Notes: generated by a model from the letters alone, not told the origin. A stretch of DNA of 32,819 bases from JANLQX01 sp031381685 (GCA_031381685.1 JANMYF010000420.1:1-32819), one strand, 5' to 3'; counted from the first letter of the stretch, positions 15,116 through 24,002 are shown. Program-made: numbers and translations.

Positions 15116-16206
15116 GTGGTGCGCTTGCGGGTTTGGGCGGCGACTCGTTTCGCTGCCTCGAGGAAATCGGCAGCTTCGAGCGTCCCGACGGACGCTGAGT
15201 CGAGCGTCGAAACACGATGATTGTCCGTGAGGCGCAGCGCCTGTGCGTTGATGGCGTGTTCGAAGAGATTGCGCGAGATGCGCGCGTTGCCGAACCGCTC
15301 ATCGCGCACGAGGGCCTCGAAGATCAGGGTGAGCGCGTCGTGCACGGCGGGCGCAAGGATGAACTCGCCGGACCGGGCCATCTTCTCGGTGATCGCAACG
15401 AGTTCGCTCGTCGAGTAATCGGGAAACTCGATCTCTCGGGAGAAGCGAGAGCGAAGGCCGGGATTGGAGTTCAAGAAGCTGTTCATCAGCTTCGGGTACC
15501 CCGCCGTGATGACGACCAGGCGTTCGCGATGATCCTCCATGCGCTTCAGCAACGTCTCGATCGCCTCGGCACCAAAGTCGTTCCCGCCGAAGTTGTTCGG
15601 CGCCAGGGCGTAAGCCTCGTCGATGAACAGGACACCGTCGAGAGCCTCTTTCACCACTCGGTTCGTCTTGACGGCGGTGTGTCCGACGTATTGGCCGACC
15701 AGTCCGGCCCGATCGACCTCGACGAGGTGGCCTCTGCGGAGCAGCCCCATGGCCCCGTAGGCCTCGGCGAGCAGGCGCGCCACGGTGGTCTTGCCGGTCC
15801 CCGGATTGCCCAGAAACACGAGATGTTGGCTCATCGCCACCTCAGCCAGGCCGTGTTCGCGCCGACGAGCCCGAACCTGGAGAAGCGCCAACAGTGTGCG
15901 AACTTGCTCTTTGACGGAATCGAGACCGACCAGTTGGTCGAGATCGGCCTGGATCTCGGCAAGCGTGCGCGGCGGACCGACTCGCACGGGCGGCCGGGTG
16001 CCACCCCGCCGAGTGGTCAAGAGCTGCTCGGTGGTGCGGCGAGCGGTGTCCCCAGCTTCCAGGAGTCGTTTTCGGAGTTCTTCGCGTCGCAAGATCCACC
16101 CATCCTGACCGATCCCGAGGTCCTCAACGGCGCTCGCCGGACGATCGTGCACGTCGCACACCGGATACCTGAGGACGAGGCCCTGGATGCCGACGACGAG
16201 CGCCAC
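15112..16206 (-). CDS. AAA+ ATPase of the CbbX / EccA / SpoVK group
   Basis: The 364-residue protein has one AAA+ module. It contains LVGLDSVKEQVR, then Walker A GNPGTGKTT, a pore-loop-like RAGLVGQYVGHTA, Walker B GVLFIDEAYAL, sensor 1 LVVITAGYP, the arginine-finger region SNPGLRSRFSREIEFPDY and sensor 2 FGNARISRNLFE. The GQYVGHTA stretch is typical of the CbbX/SpoVK/EccA C-terminal ATPase. No ESX or Rubisco gene is in the window, so it is an orphan remodelling ATPase here. The first 80 residues are not recognised. The GTG start at 16206 leaves only nine bases to the divergent ATG at 16216, so either the true start is further inside or the promoters overlap the coding regions. Confidence 0.88.
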   Translation of the reverse strand: MALVVGIQGLVLRYPVCDVHDRPASAVEDLGIGQDGWILRREELRKRLLEAGDTARRTTEQLLTTRRGGTRPPVRVGPPRTLAEIQADLDQLVGLDSVKEQVRTLLALLQVRARRREHGLAEVAMSQHLVFLGNPGTGKTTVARLLAEAYGAMGLLRRGHLVEVDRAGLVGQYVGHTAVKTNRVVKEALDGVLFIDEAYALAPNNFGGNDFGAEAIETLLKRMEDHRERLVVITAGYPKLMNSFLNSNPGLRSRFSREIEFPDYSTSELVAITEKMARSGEFILAPAVHDALTLIFEALVRDERFGNARISRNLFEHAINAQALRLTDNHRVSTLDSASVGTLEAADFLEAAKRVAAQTRKRTT

Positions 16207-16215
16207 GATTGAGGG

Positions 16216-17241
16216 ATGGGGAACACGGTCCGCGTGGAGAGTCGAAGGCAGCAGTGGCAGCGGCGCAGCCGGACCATTCCGATCATGCTCGGGGCAACCG
16301 GTGCGGCGATCGTCTTGTCGCCGGTCATCGTTCTCGTTGCGGCCGTCGCGGACGTGGGTCGTGGTCTTCTACGGCTCCCGCGGGTCCGGACGTTTCTCTT
16401 CCTCCTTCAATACGGTGTCAACGACAGTGTCGAGATCCTCCTTGCGCCCGTTCTCTGGGCCATGGCCGGCTTCGGGACTCGACTCCGCGGCAAGGCCTCC
16501 ATCTCTCGCCATCAACGCCTGCAGAGGTGGTCGCTCCGGGTCCTGATCCGCCGGGCCGACAGGCTCCTCGGGCTTCGGATCGCGACGGACGAGTCGTCCC
16601 GGGCCGCACTCGTTCCGACACCGGCGATCGTCCTCTGCCGCCACGTGAGCATCTTCGATGCGCCGCTTCCCTCAGCGCTGTATCTGGACAGCGGGGTTGA
16701 CGTCCGCGGCGTGATCATGGCCGAGCTCCTGGTCGATCCGGGTTTCGACCTGCTGTACGGCCGACTCGGCTCGGTGTTCATTCCCCGGGACAACGGACCC
16801 GATGCCCGCGCTCAGGTCGCCCACTTGGGCCGTGGAATCCATGGATCGTCGGTGGCCGTGATCTTCCCGGAGGGCAGGCTGTTCCGTGCCGAGGATATGC
16901 AACGATCACTTGTCAGCGTTGCGAAGACCGACGCCGCGAGAGCGATGCGGCTGCAAAGGCTCCGCCACGTCCTCCCTCCGCGACCAGGCGGGTTCACCGC
17001 GCTGTTGGAAGCGTGCCCGAACGTCGACGTCGTCGTGATCTCCCACACCGGGCTCGAGTCCTATGGCGCACTTCGCGACCTCGCCGGCGATGTTCCGCTC
17101 ACGATGTCCATCACCGTCGAAGCCCGTCGCTATTCACGAGAAGAGATCCCCGCAGACCTCGCCGATGCCGCGAACTGGCTCGACGACCGATGGCTCGAGA
17201 TGGACGAGTGGATTCACGAGAGGTTGCCGCCGGCGAATTGA
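16216..17241 (+). CDS. PlsC-type 1-acyl-glycerol-3-phosphate acyltransferase family protein
   Basis: The 341-residue protein has the acyltransferase blocks: HVSIFD (H-x4-D, block I) near residue 140, GSVFIPRD (block II region) and FPEGRLF (block III, E-G-R). An N-terminal hydrophobic segment, about residues 21-48, would anchor it to the membrane, and a second hydrophobic stretch is around residues 60-90. Members acylate lysophosphatidic acid or related lipids in phospholipid synthesis. In actinobacteria many paralogues have uncertain acceptors. The long Arg-rich N-terminus and the 30-residue insert after FPEGR are unusual. The gene stands alone between a divergent ATPase and a convergent TetR gene. 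Confidence 0.85.
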   Translation: MGNTVRVESRRQQWQRRSRTIPIMLGATGAAIVLSPVIVLVAAVADVGRGLLRLPRVRTFLFLLQYGVNDSVEILLAPVLWAMAGFGTRLRGKASISRHQRLQRWSLRVLIRRADRLLGLRIATDESSRAALVPTPAIVLCRHVSIFDAPLPSALYLDSGVDVRGVIMAELLVDPGFDLLYGRLGSVFIPRDNGPDARAQVAHLGRGIHGSSVAVIFPEGRLFRAEDMQRSLVSVAKTDAARAMRLQRLRHVLPPRPGGFTALLEACPNVDVVVISHTGLESYGALRDLAGDVPLTMSITVEARRYSREEIPADLADAANWLDDRWLEMDEWIHERLPPAN

Positions 17242-17274
17242 GCGATTCCCGACCCGAACGGTCCCTCTCTCGTC

Positions 17275-17904
17275 CTACCGGTGCCTCGGGGCCTTGGTCA
17301 GCCCTTGCTCCAAGGCGGTGAGGGCGACCTCGAAAGAACGCTGGTGGAACGACTTCCGCGTGGCGAGTCCCTGGGGCTCTGCACTCGCGATCTCGAGCGA
17401 GACGAGCCCGTGCACGAGTCCCCACATCGCCATCGCCACGGTGTCGGCGTCACGCTCGTCGATCAGGTTTCGTGACTGCGCTGCCACGACCTCGCCCCGC
17501 AGCAATTCGTAGGCGATGAGACCGACGACCTGGACCTCGTTGCTGGCCACGTGACCGGGGACCGCTCCCATGAACATGACTTCGTAGGACATCCGGTTGT
17601 CGAGTGCCCATCGCCGGTATGCAACCGCCTGCCCGAGGAGCGCACCGAGCGGTGATTTCCTGGGCCGGGCCCGAGCAAGCGCGTCCGCGAAACGCCGGAA
17701 GCCGTCGAGAAGGATCGCATCGACCAACCCGTCCTTTCCTCCGAACCAGGTGTACACGCCGATCGTCGAGCAGCCGGCGCGCGCGGCGACACGGCGCACG
17801 GTGAGCGACGAGTGACCCTCTTCATCCAAGATCGCCAGCGCGGCGAGAAGGATGTCGGCGCGGGTGTCCGGAATCGATAGGGCGACCGTCCTCGCGCTTG
17901 ACAT
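17275..17904 (-). CDS. TetR-family transcriptional regulator
   Basis: The 209-residue protein begins with a TetR DNA-binding domain (about residues 13-60): ADILLAALAILDEEGHSSLT, VRRVAARAGCSTIGVYTWF and GGKDGLVDAILLDGF. The ligand domain ends with MAMWGLVHGLVSLE, a W-G-x-x-H-G motif typical of the TetR_C_33/WHG subgroup. It is divergent from the carotenoid oxygenase gene, with 61 bases between start codons. That interval holds three GTTA half-sites, the probable operator. Repression of itself and of the oxygenase is likely. The ligand could be an apocarotenoid or a phenylpropanoid. That is an inference from the neighbour. Confidence 0.9.
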   Translation of the reverse strand: MSSARTVALSIPDTRADILLAALAILDEEGHSSLTVRRVAARAGCSTIGVYTWFGGKDGLVDAILLDGFRRFADALARARPRKSPLGALLGQAVAYRRWALDNRMSYEVMFMGAVPGHVASNEVQVVGLIAYELLRGEVVAAQSRNLIDERDADTVAMAMWGLVHGLVSLEIASAEPQGLATRKSFHQRSFEVALTALEQGLTKAPRHR

Positions 17905-17924
17905 CCCGGCCAGACTAGAACACT

Positions 17925-17945
17925 GTTATAGACGTAACGCCGTTA
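17925..17945. promoter_or_regulatory. Probable TetR operator: three GTTA half-sites
   Basis: GTTA at 17925-17928 pairs with TAAC at 17935-17938. The same TAACG pairs with CGTTA at 17941-17945 across a single central C, giving TAACG-C-CGTTA. The site lies between the divergent TetR and carotenoid oxygenase genes. Confidence 0.55.
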
Positions 17946-17965
17946 TGCCACTCAAGGAGCCGCGC

Positions 17966-19312
17966 ATGAACACCTACCTCTCCGCGAACTTCGCGCCCGT
18001 TGACGCCGAGATCACGGCGACCGACCTCGCCGTCATCGGTGAACTCCCGAAGGAGCTCAACGGCCGTTATCTGCGCAACGGGCCGAACCCGTTCGACATC
18101 GTCGATCCCGACACCCACCACTGGTTCCTCGGCGACGGCATGGTCCACGGCATCCGCCTCTCCGAGGGCCGGGCCGCCTGGTACCGGAACCGCTACGTCG
18201 GTTCGGATCGGTTCGCGGCGAAACTCGGTCGTCCGACCAGCGGACCGAACTGGTCCGGACAGGACACCGGCCCCAACACGAACGTCGGTGGGTTTGCCGG
18301 CCGCACGTGGGCCATCGTCGAGGGCGGAGGATCACCGGTCGAGCTGACCTACGAGTTGGACACCGTGGCCCGCAACGACTTCTTCGGGACACTGCCCGGG
18401 GCGTTCACCGCGCATCCGAAGGTCGACCCGTCCACCGGCGAGATGCACGCGATGGTCTATGCCCCGGGTAGGTGGTTCGACCACGTGCAATACGTCGTCG
18501 TCGGTACCGATGGTCGGGTCCGGCGCACCGTCGACATCCCATGCGGAATGACGATGATGCACGACATGTCGCTCACTCAGACCTACGCGATCGCCTACGA
18601 CTTCCCGGTGACGGTCGACCTCAACCTGGCGATGACCGGAACGCGGTTCCCCCTCCGCTGGAATCCCGACTACGGATCGCGGGTCGGTCTACTCCCCCGC
18701 GAGGGAAACGCCGATGAGATCATCTGGATCGACGTGCCGATCTGTTACGCCTTTCATCCGCTCAACGCCTACGACCGTGCCGATGGCACCGTCGTGATCG
18801 ACCTCTGCGTCTATGACCGGATGTTCGAACACGACGTGGCCGGCCCCTTCGGTGATTCACTCCCGCGGCTCGAGCGGTGGGAGATCTCACCCCGACTGCG
18901 GAAGTGTTCGGTCACCGTCATCGACAACTCACCGCAGGAGTTCCCACGCCACGCGCACGTCGTCGGCACCAAGGAACACCGGTTCGGCTATGCGGCAGGA
19001 GTCGGCACCGCCAGTCTCGGCGCCACGATCAAGCACGATCTGGTGAGCGGAAATCGGTCGAGCTACGACTACGGTCCCGGCCGTGGCGCCGGTGAAGCCG
19101 TGTTCGTGGCCCGCGAGGGCGGAACGACGGAAGACGACGGATGGCTGATGACGTTCACGCACGCCCACGACGGCTCGTCGGCCAGTTTCGTGGTGCTCGA
19201 CGCGCAGGACGTCGAGCGCGGTCCGGTGGCCGAAGTGCCTCTGCCCCAACGCGTGCCCTACGGCTTCCACGGCAACTGGGTCAGCGACCGGTCCGTTCCC
19301 CCGACCCCGTAG
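17966..19312 (+). CDS. Carotenoid cleavage oxygenase (RPE65/CCD superfamily)
   Basis: The 448-residue protein is a seven-bladed-propeller non-haem iron dioxygenase. It starts with LPKELNGRYLRNGPNPFD and has HWFLGDGMVHGIRL. The four iron-binding His appear to be present in FTAHPKVDP, MMHDMSLTQTYAIAYDFP, YAFHPLNAYD and the terminal GFHGNWV. The ATG at 17966 follows AAGGAG by seven bases. An upstream ATG at 17945 sits inside the operator and is less likely. Bacterial members cleave apocarotenoids, stilbenes or lignin-derived isoeugenol-type alkenes. With aromatic-degradation genes nearby, a lignostilbene or phenylpropanoid substrate is as plausible as a carotenoid. A divergent TetR regulator probably controls it. 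Confidence 0.93.
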   Translation: MNTYLSANFAPVDAEITATDLAVIGELPKELNGRYLRNGPNPFDIVDPDTHHWFLGDGMVHGIRLSEGRAAWYRNRYVGSDRFAAKLGRPTSGPNWSGQDTGPNTNVGGFAGRTWAIVEGGGSPVELTYELDTVARNDFFGTLPGAFTAHPKVDPSTGEMHAMVYAPGRWFDHVQYVVVGTDGRVRRTVDIPCGMTMMHDMSLTQTYAIAYDFPVTVDLNLAMTGTRFPLRWNPDYGSRVGLLPREGNADEIIWIDVPICYAFHPLNAYDRADGTVVIDLCVYDRMFEHDVAGPFGDSLPRLERWEISPRLRKCSVTVIDNSPQEFPRHAHVVGTKEHRFGYAAGVGTASLGATIKHDLVSGNRSSYDYGPGRGAGEAVFVAREGGTTEDDGWLMTFTHAHDGSSASFVVLDAQDVERGPVAEVPLPQRVPYGFHGNWVSDRSVPPTP

Positions 19313-19321
19313 GCGTCGACC

Positions 19322-19338
19322 TCGACGGTTGCCGTCGA
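19322..19338. terminator. Bidirectional hairpin between convergent genes
   Basis: TCGACGG-TTG-CCGTCGA is a perfect 7-bp stem with a 3-base loop. It lies between the stop of the carotenoid oxygenase (19312) and the stop of the convergent membrane protein (19343). There is no T tract, as is common in actinobacteria. Confidence 0.6.
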
Positions 19339-19342
19339 CTCC

Positions 19343-20482
19343 TCAGGTCGCACGCGACCGACGAAGTGTTCGGCTGATCGCTCGTCGCCCATCCCATCGG
19401 ATGAGCGCGACGGCGAGGCCGACTGCACTCATGGTTCCTACAACGAGCGCCTCCACCGGAGTCGAGGGGGAACGGGAGGCTCCGATGATGGTGGCCGCTG
19501 TCGCCGCGATCCAGGCAACCGCGGCGATCCGAACCGTCGTGTCTTCCAGCTGGGAGAACTGCGGGTCTGATCGGGCCGCCCGGTCGCTTGCACCCTCCGA
19601 CTTGCCGACCTCGAGGATCCAGGCGAGCGGCGCTGTCACGGCGACGATGATCGCCGGAGCCCAAACGGCGATGATCCCGGCGAGCCACAGGATGGAGCTT
19701 GTGGTTACGTCCGGGTCGTGGTCGATCACGCTGGCGAGAGCGAACGCAGCAATCGCTGTGGTCAGCATGGCGAGCACGGCCTTCGCGTAGCGAAGCACGA
19801 GAGCTTGGAGGTTGAGGATGTGGCGCGCCAGGACCTGCTCCATCCGCGCCGCCTGCTGGGGGAGCGAGCGCGTGCCGGTCGCGGCGAGTTCCAGAAGGGC
19901 GAGTCGACGGGCCTCGTCACGCTGCTCCTGAGTCAGCGAACCATCGTTCTCCGTCGTTGCGTTCAGTCGGTAGCGGGCCATCTGGTCGTCGATGCGGTCC
20001 CGGCTGTATCGATTCTCGGGAAGCAGAAAGGCGCGCACATTCGGATCGTGGTGGGCGAGGTCGATCTCGTTCCAGACGTCCTCGGTCACATCGGTGGGCG
20101 ACACCCGTAGTCCCGAGAGAGCGAACCGCGGGAAGAACGCCTTGGACTGTTCGGTGTCGAAGTGCTGACCGGCAAAGTAGAAGCGCACGAGGTCTCGCAG
20201 CAAGAGCCAAAGAGCAGCGATCGGAAGCACGGCCAGTGCCACGACCGCAACGAGGGCAAGACGGTGCGGCGCGTCGGCGGGCCCATCGAGAAGTGCCCGG
20301 ACGATGCGTGCGATCGAATCCTTGGCCAGCGCTGGGAAGAGCACGATCAGACCTGCCCCGGAGAGCAACGCGCTCGCCACGCGATGGACCGTCGAAAGGC
20401 GTACTTCGCATCGCTGCAGATACGCACGGATGGCCGCCGCCGACTCGGGTTCGGTCCTCGGCCAGTCCTGTGTCACAGGCAC
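19343..20482 (-). CDS. Multi-pass membrane protein of unknown function
   Basis: The 379-residue product has about six hydrophobic segments: SALLSGAGLIVLFPAL and ALVAVVALAVLPIAALWLLL in the first quarter, and four near the C terminus (AVLAMLTTAIAAFALASVI, LAGIIAVWAPAIIVAVTAPL, IAAVAWIAATAATIIGA, VVGTMSAVGLAVALI). Between the groups lies a soluble region of about 130 residues with HDPNVRAFLLPENRYSRDRI and a helical ALLELAATGTRSLPQQAARM. No known domain is recognised. The start is uncertain. GTG 20482 has GGAGG nine bases before it, and GTG 20476 is an alternative. The gene is divergent from the ABC-F gene with about 85 bases between starts. Confidence 0.7.
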   Translation of the reverse strand: MPVTQDWPRTEPESAAAIRAYLQRCEVRLSTVHRVASALLSGAGLIVLFPALAKDSIARIVRALLDGPADAPHRLALVAVVALAVLPIAALWLLLRDLVRFYFAGQHFDTEQSKAFFPRFALSGLRVSPTDVTEDVWNEIDLAHHDPNVRAFLLPENRYSRDRIDDQMARYRLNATTENDGSLTQEQRDEARRLALLELAATGTRSLPQQAARMEQVLARHILNLQALVLRYAKAVLAMLTTAIAAFALASVIDHDPDVTTSSILWLAGIIAVWAPAIIVAVTAPLAWILEVGKSEGASDRAARSDPQFSQLEDTTVRIAAVAWIAATAATIIGASRSPSTPVEALVVGTMSAVGLAVALIRWDGRRAISRTLRRSRAT

Positions 20483-20566
20483 AACACTGATCCTCCGGCC
20501 GCACGGAGGCGCGCATGGTCGCGGATGGAGGTTCGAACGAGGGCCGACCTCGGCGAGACTGGAGGG

Positions 20567-22201
20567 GTGAGCAGCATCGTCGTTTCCGAGTTGGCCTATT
20601 CCCCTCCGGGCCATGACTCCTTGTTCTTCGACGTGAGCTTCGGTGTCGCACCCGGTGAGCATGCCGCGCTGGTCGGGCCGAACGGGGTCGGCAAGAGCAC
20701 GATCCTGCGCATCCTGAGCGGAGAGCTCGAGCCGGACGACGGTGAAACGGCGATGAAGGGCAACGTTCTCACGATGACGCAGGACGTCGGCATGTCACGC
20801 CCGACCGACACGCTGCGGGACATGCTCATCGAGGTTGCGCCCAGGGAACTTCGTCTCGCCGGTCGCCGATTGGCGGTCTCCGAGCGGGCCATGCTCGACG
20901 GAACCGACGACGGGATGGCCTTCGCCGAAGCACTCACCGAATGGGGCGATCTCGGCGGCTACGAGTTGGAATCGAAGTGGTTCGCCGCGGCCGAGCGAAG
21001 CGTCAAGACGCCGATCCTCGACTTCTCGACCCGACTCGTCGGAGAGCTGTCGGGAGGCGAGCGCAAGCGGCTCGTCCTTGATCTGCTTCTCACCTCTGGA
21101 GCTGACGTGCTGCTCCTCGACGAGCCCGACAACTACCTCGATATCCCGACACGGGTGTGGTTGGAAGGGCAGATCAGGGCATGCCGCTCGACGATCTTGA
21201 TGGTGAGCCACGACCGGGCCCTGCTCGAGAAGGTCACCGACAAGATCATTGCCGTCGAGGGCTCCGGTGCGTGGGTCCACGGCGGGTCCTATGCCACGTT
21301 CGGCGAAGCGCGGGACAAACGTCAGGAGCAGCTCGGCGACGAACTCAAGCGGTGGAACGACGAGGAGCGACGACTCTTCCAGCACATGAAGATCATGAAG
21401 ACGCGCGCGGCGCAGAACTTCAAGAACGCGACCAAGGCGAACGCCGCGGAAACACGTTGGGAGAAGTTCGTCGCCGCAGGACCTCCCCCACCGCCAGTTC
21501 CGAACCAGCAGATCTACGTGAACCTACGAGGTGCTGACGCCGCCAGACGCGTCGCCGTGCTGAAAGGCGTTGGCATGGGCACGCTCTTCCGTCCGTTCAC
21601 CGACGAGTTCCATCACGGCGAACGCATCGGTCTGATCGGTCCGAATGGCACCGGCAAGAGCCACCTGCTCGGCGCACTCAGTGGCGAGAAGACACCGGAC
21701 CACGGCACCATCGTCTTTGGGCCGCGCACGTCGGTCGGTGTGTTCACCCAGATCAACGACCGGCCCGACTTCCTCGGACGTGATTGCTTCGACATCGTCC
21801 GCGACCGTGTGCACGACGACGAGAAGTCCATGAAGGCACTGGCGCGGTACGGCTTGCGGGTACAGGCCCGGCAGGAGTTCCAGACCCTCTCCGGTGGCCA
21901 GAAGGCGCGGCTGGAGATCCTCTGCCTGGAGTTGGAGGGCCACAACGTGCTCCTGCTTGACGAACCAACGGACAATCTCGACGTCGATTCCTCCGAGGCG
22001 CTCGAACAGGCTCTCGACGGCTTCGAGGGCACCGTCATCGCCGTGAGCCACGACCGCACCTTCCTCGCCAAGTTCGACCGGTTCCTGATGATCACCGAGG
22101 TCGGCGACGTGTACGAGCTTCCCGACTACGGCGTCGCGATCGCCGGCCTCTCCGCGCCGGAGACGCTCGCGACCCTGCGTCTGGCGAAGAACCTCAACTA
22201 A
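20567..22201 (+). CDS. ABC-F family ATPase (duplicated ATP-binding cassettes)
   Basis: The 544-residue protein has two ABC domains and no membrane segment. Cassette 1 has Walker A GPNGVGKST, signature LSGGE, Walker B LLLDEPDNYLD and switch MVSHDRA. Cassette 2 has Walker A GPNGTGKSH, signature LSGGQ, Walker B LLLDEPTDNLD and switch AVSHDRT. The linker between them (WNDEERRLFQHMKIMKTRAA and on) is the helical P-site tRNA interaction motif region of ABC-F translation factors. In the second Walker A the residue after GKS is His instead of Thr. The Mg-coordinating Ser is kept. The GTG at 20567 comes straight after GGAGGG, so translation may be leaderless. Likely roles are ribosome rescue or antibiotic protection. 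Confidence 0.93.
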   Translation: MSSIVVSELAYSPPGHDSLFFDVSFGVAPGEHAALVGPNGVGKSTILRILSGELEPDDGETAMKGNVLTMTQDVGMSRPTDTLRDMLIEVAPRELRLAGRRLAVSERAMLDGTDDGMAFAEALTEWGDLGGYELESKWFAAAERSVKTPILDFSTRLVGELSGGERKRLVLDLLLTSGADVLLLDEPDNYLDIPTRVWLEGQIRACRSTILMVSHDRALLEKVTDKIIAVEGSGAWVHGGSYATFGEARDKRQEQLGDELKRWNDEERRLFQHMKIMKTRAAQNFKNATKANAAETRWEKFVAAGPPPPPVPNQQIYVNLRGADAARRVAVLKGVGMGTLFRPFTDEFHHGERIGLIGPNGTGKSHLLGALSGEKTPDHGTIVFGPRTSVGVFTQINDRPDFLGRDCFDIVRDRVHDDEKSMKALARYGLRVQARQEFQTLSGGQKARLEILCLELEGHNVLLLDEPTDNLDVDSSEALEQALDGFEGTVIAVSHDRTFLAKFDRFLMITEVGDVYELPDYGVAIAGLSAPETLATLRLAKNLN

Positions 22202-22239
22202 GGCCACGTCTGGCGAGCGCCCTACGATGGGCGCCCTTC

Positions 22240-23076
22240 ATGGACCTCATCGACGTCACCACGCCTGACGACCCTCGGCTGGATCCGTTCCGTTCCATCA
22301 AGGGCAAGAGCGATCTGGGTGACGGCACGTTCGTCGCCGAGAGCGAGATCGTGCTGGACCGCCTCCTCGAATCGGCGTTCCGGATCCGATCGGTTCTCCT
22401 CACCCCAGCTCGTGCGACCCGGCTACGAGAACAGTTGCGCGAGGCAAGCGGCGAACGAGCCGAACCCTTCGAGGTCCTTGTCGCCCCGCAAACGGTCATC
22501 GACACAGTTGTCGGCTACCCGCTGCACCGCGGGGTCATCACGCTCGCCGAACGACAGCCACTTCCTTCGGCAAACGAACTCCTCGCCCGATCGCGCACCG
22601 TGTTGCTTCTCGAAGATGTTGCCGATCCCGAGAACATCGGATCGATGTTCCGTCACGCGGCCGGATTCGGTGTGGATGCGGTGATCCTCCACGGGCACTG
22701 CGGCGATCCGCTCTACCGGAAGACGATCCGGACATCGATGGGATGGACACTTACGATCCCGTACTGTCGGATCGGCGGCGCCGATGGCACCATCGGCGAG
22801 CTCCTGACCGGGGCGGGGTTCGTTTCGATCGCGCTCACGCCATCGATCGACGCACGCTTGCTGAGTCAAGTCATCGAAGGCCTCGCCGAGGATGCCCGGA
22901 TTGCGATCGTCCTCGGAGCCGAAGGACCGGGTCTCAAGAACGAAACGATGGCGGCGACAACGTTTCGGGCCCGCATCCCGATGTCCGACGGCGTCGATTC
23001 TTTGAACGTGTCCACATCAGCGGCAATCGCGCTGTTCGCGTTGACCTCGGTCCAGCCATGGCGCCTGAGCCGCTAG
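22240..23076 (+). CDS. TrmH/SpoU-family RNA 2'-O-methyltransferase
   Basis: The 278-residue protein has the three SPOUT motifs of the SpoU class: NIGSMFRHAAGFGVDAVIL (motif 1), IVLGAEGPGL (motif 2) and IPMSDGVDSLNVSTSAAIAL (motif 3). Motif 1 carries the catalytic-site N and R. An N-terminal RNA-binding extension of about 110 residues resembles the L30e-like substrate-binding domain of 23S rRNA methyltransferases. The enzyme would transfer methyl from S-adenosylmethionine to a ribose 2'-OH in tRNA or rRNA using the trefoil-knot fold. It starts 38 bases after the ABC-F gene on the same strand, so the two may be cotranscribed. The target nucleotide cannot be read from sequence. Confidence 0.92.
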   Translation: MDLIDVTTPDDPRLDPFRSIKGKSDLGDGTFVAESEIVLDRLLESAFRIRSVLLTPARATRLREQLREASGERAEPFEVLVAPQTVIDTVVGYPLHRGVITLAERQPLPSANELLARSRTVLLLEDVADPENIGSMFRHAAGFGVDAVILHGHCGDPLYRKTIRTSMGWTLTIPYCRIGGADGTIGELLTGAGFVSIALTPSIDARLLSQVIEGLAEDARIAIVLGAEGPGLKNETMAATTFRARIPMSDGVDSLNVSTSAAIALFALTSVQPWRLSR

Positions 23077-23168
23077 ACCAACCGGTCAACCCCGCGCGCG
23101 AACGAGCCGGCAAAGTACGAAGATACGGGAGGCAGCTTTACCGAACGCCTTGAACAGAAAGACACGCC

Positions 23169-24002
23169 ATGCCCTTTCGTCTCGCGAACATCGCCGGCCG
23201 CGCCGCCCTCTGTGATGCCACCCACTGGTACGACCTCGAGTCCATCAGCAGCGGAGTGTTCAGCACCGACGTGATGGCAGCCATCGCCCGCTCGGCCGAA
23301 CTCCACCACATCGTTCTGTCGACGCACACCCCCAGCGGTGCGCTCGCGGACGCCGCATTCTCCGCCGCCGTGCCAGCGCCCAAGAACTGCTTCGCCATCG
23401 GGCTCAACTACCGCAGCCACGCCGCGGAGTCGAACATGGAGCTCCCTGCGGCACCGCTCACGTTCACGAAGTTTCCGAGTTGCCTCGTCGGACCGAACGA
23501 CGACGTCGTGCTGAACTGCGCGTTCGGAGACTACGAGGTCGAACTGGTCGTGGTGATCGGCCGGACCTGCCGAAACGTCACGGAGGCCGACGCTTGGTCC
23601 TACGTCGCGGGCCTCACCGGAGGCCAGGACATTTCCGACCGGGCGTTGCAGTTTGCCGCGAAACCTCCGCACTTCGACCTCGGAAAGTCACGCGACACCT
23701 ACGGGCCGATAGGGCCGGTCATCGTGTCGACTGACTCGTTCGCCGACCCGGACAACGTGGCGATGACGTGTTGGATCAACGGTGAACAGCGTCAGAAGGA
23801 CTCGACCGCGAACCTCATCTTCAGTGTCCCGCAACTGATCGCCTATCTCTCCGCGAACCTCACGCTCCATCCGGGTGACGTGATCTTCACCGGCACGCCC
23901 GATGGCGTCGGCGCGGCGAAGCGGCTCTTCTTACGGCCCGGCGATGTGATCGACAGCGCCCTCGAAGGCATCGGCTCCCTCCGGAACGTCTGCGTGGCAT
24001 GA
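23169..24002 (+). CDS. Fumarylacetoacetate hydrolase (FAH) family protein
   Basis: The 277-residue protein has the FAH fold. It has FAIGLNYRSHAAES, then the metal-binding DYEVELVVVIGR (E-x-E), AGLTGGQDISDRALQF, LGKSRDTYGPIGPVIV and the near-universal FTGTPDGVG. Members hydrolyse or decarboxylate acyl pyruvates and 2-oxo-hept-enedioates at the end of aromatic meta-cleavage and homogentisate pathways. It lies 92 bases after the methyltransferase gene. Its TGA overlaps the ATG of the flavin hydroxylase in an ATGA, so the two form a coupled pair. A hydrolytic step after ring hydroxylation and cleavage fits. The ring-cleavage dioxygenase is not in the window. Confidence 0.93.
   Translation: MPFRLANIAGRAALCDATHWYDLESISSGVFSTDVMAAIARSAELHHIVLSTHTPSGALADAAFSAAVPAPKNCFAIGLNYRSHAAESNMELPAAPLTFTKFPSCLVGPNDDVVLNCAFGDYEVELVVVIGRTCRNVTEADAWSYVAGLTGGQDISDRALQFAAKPPHFDLGKSRDTYGPIGPVIVSTDSFADPDNVAMTCWINGEQRQKDSTANLIFSVPQLIAYLSANLTLHPGDVIFTGTPDGVGAAKRLFLRPGDVIDSALEGIGSLRNVCVA

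Noticed and set aside
21640..21665. Second ABC-F Walker A with GKSH as a loss of function
   Set aside because: The lysine and the Mg-binding serine are both present, and the signature, Walker B and switch motifs are intact, so this is probably a tolerated change.
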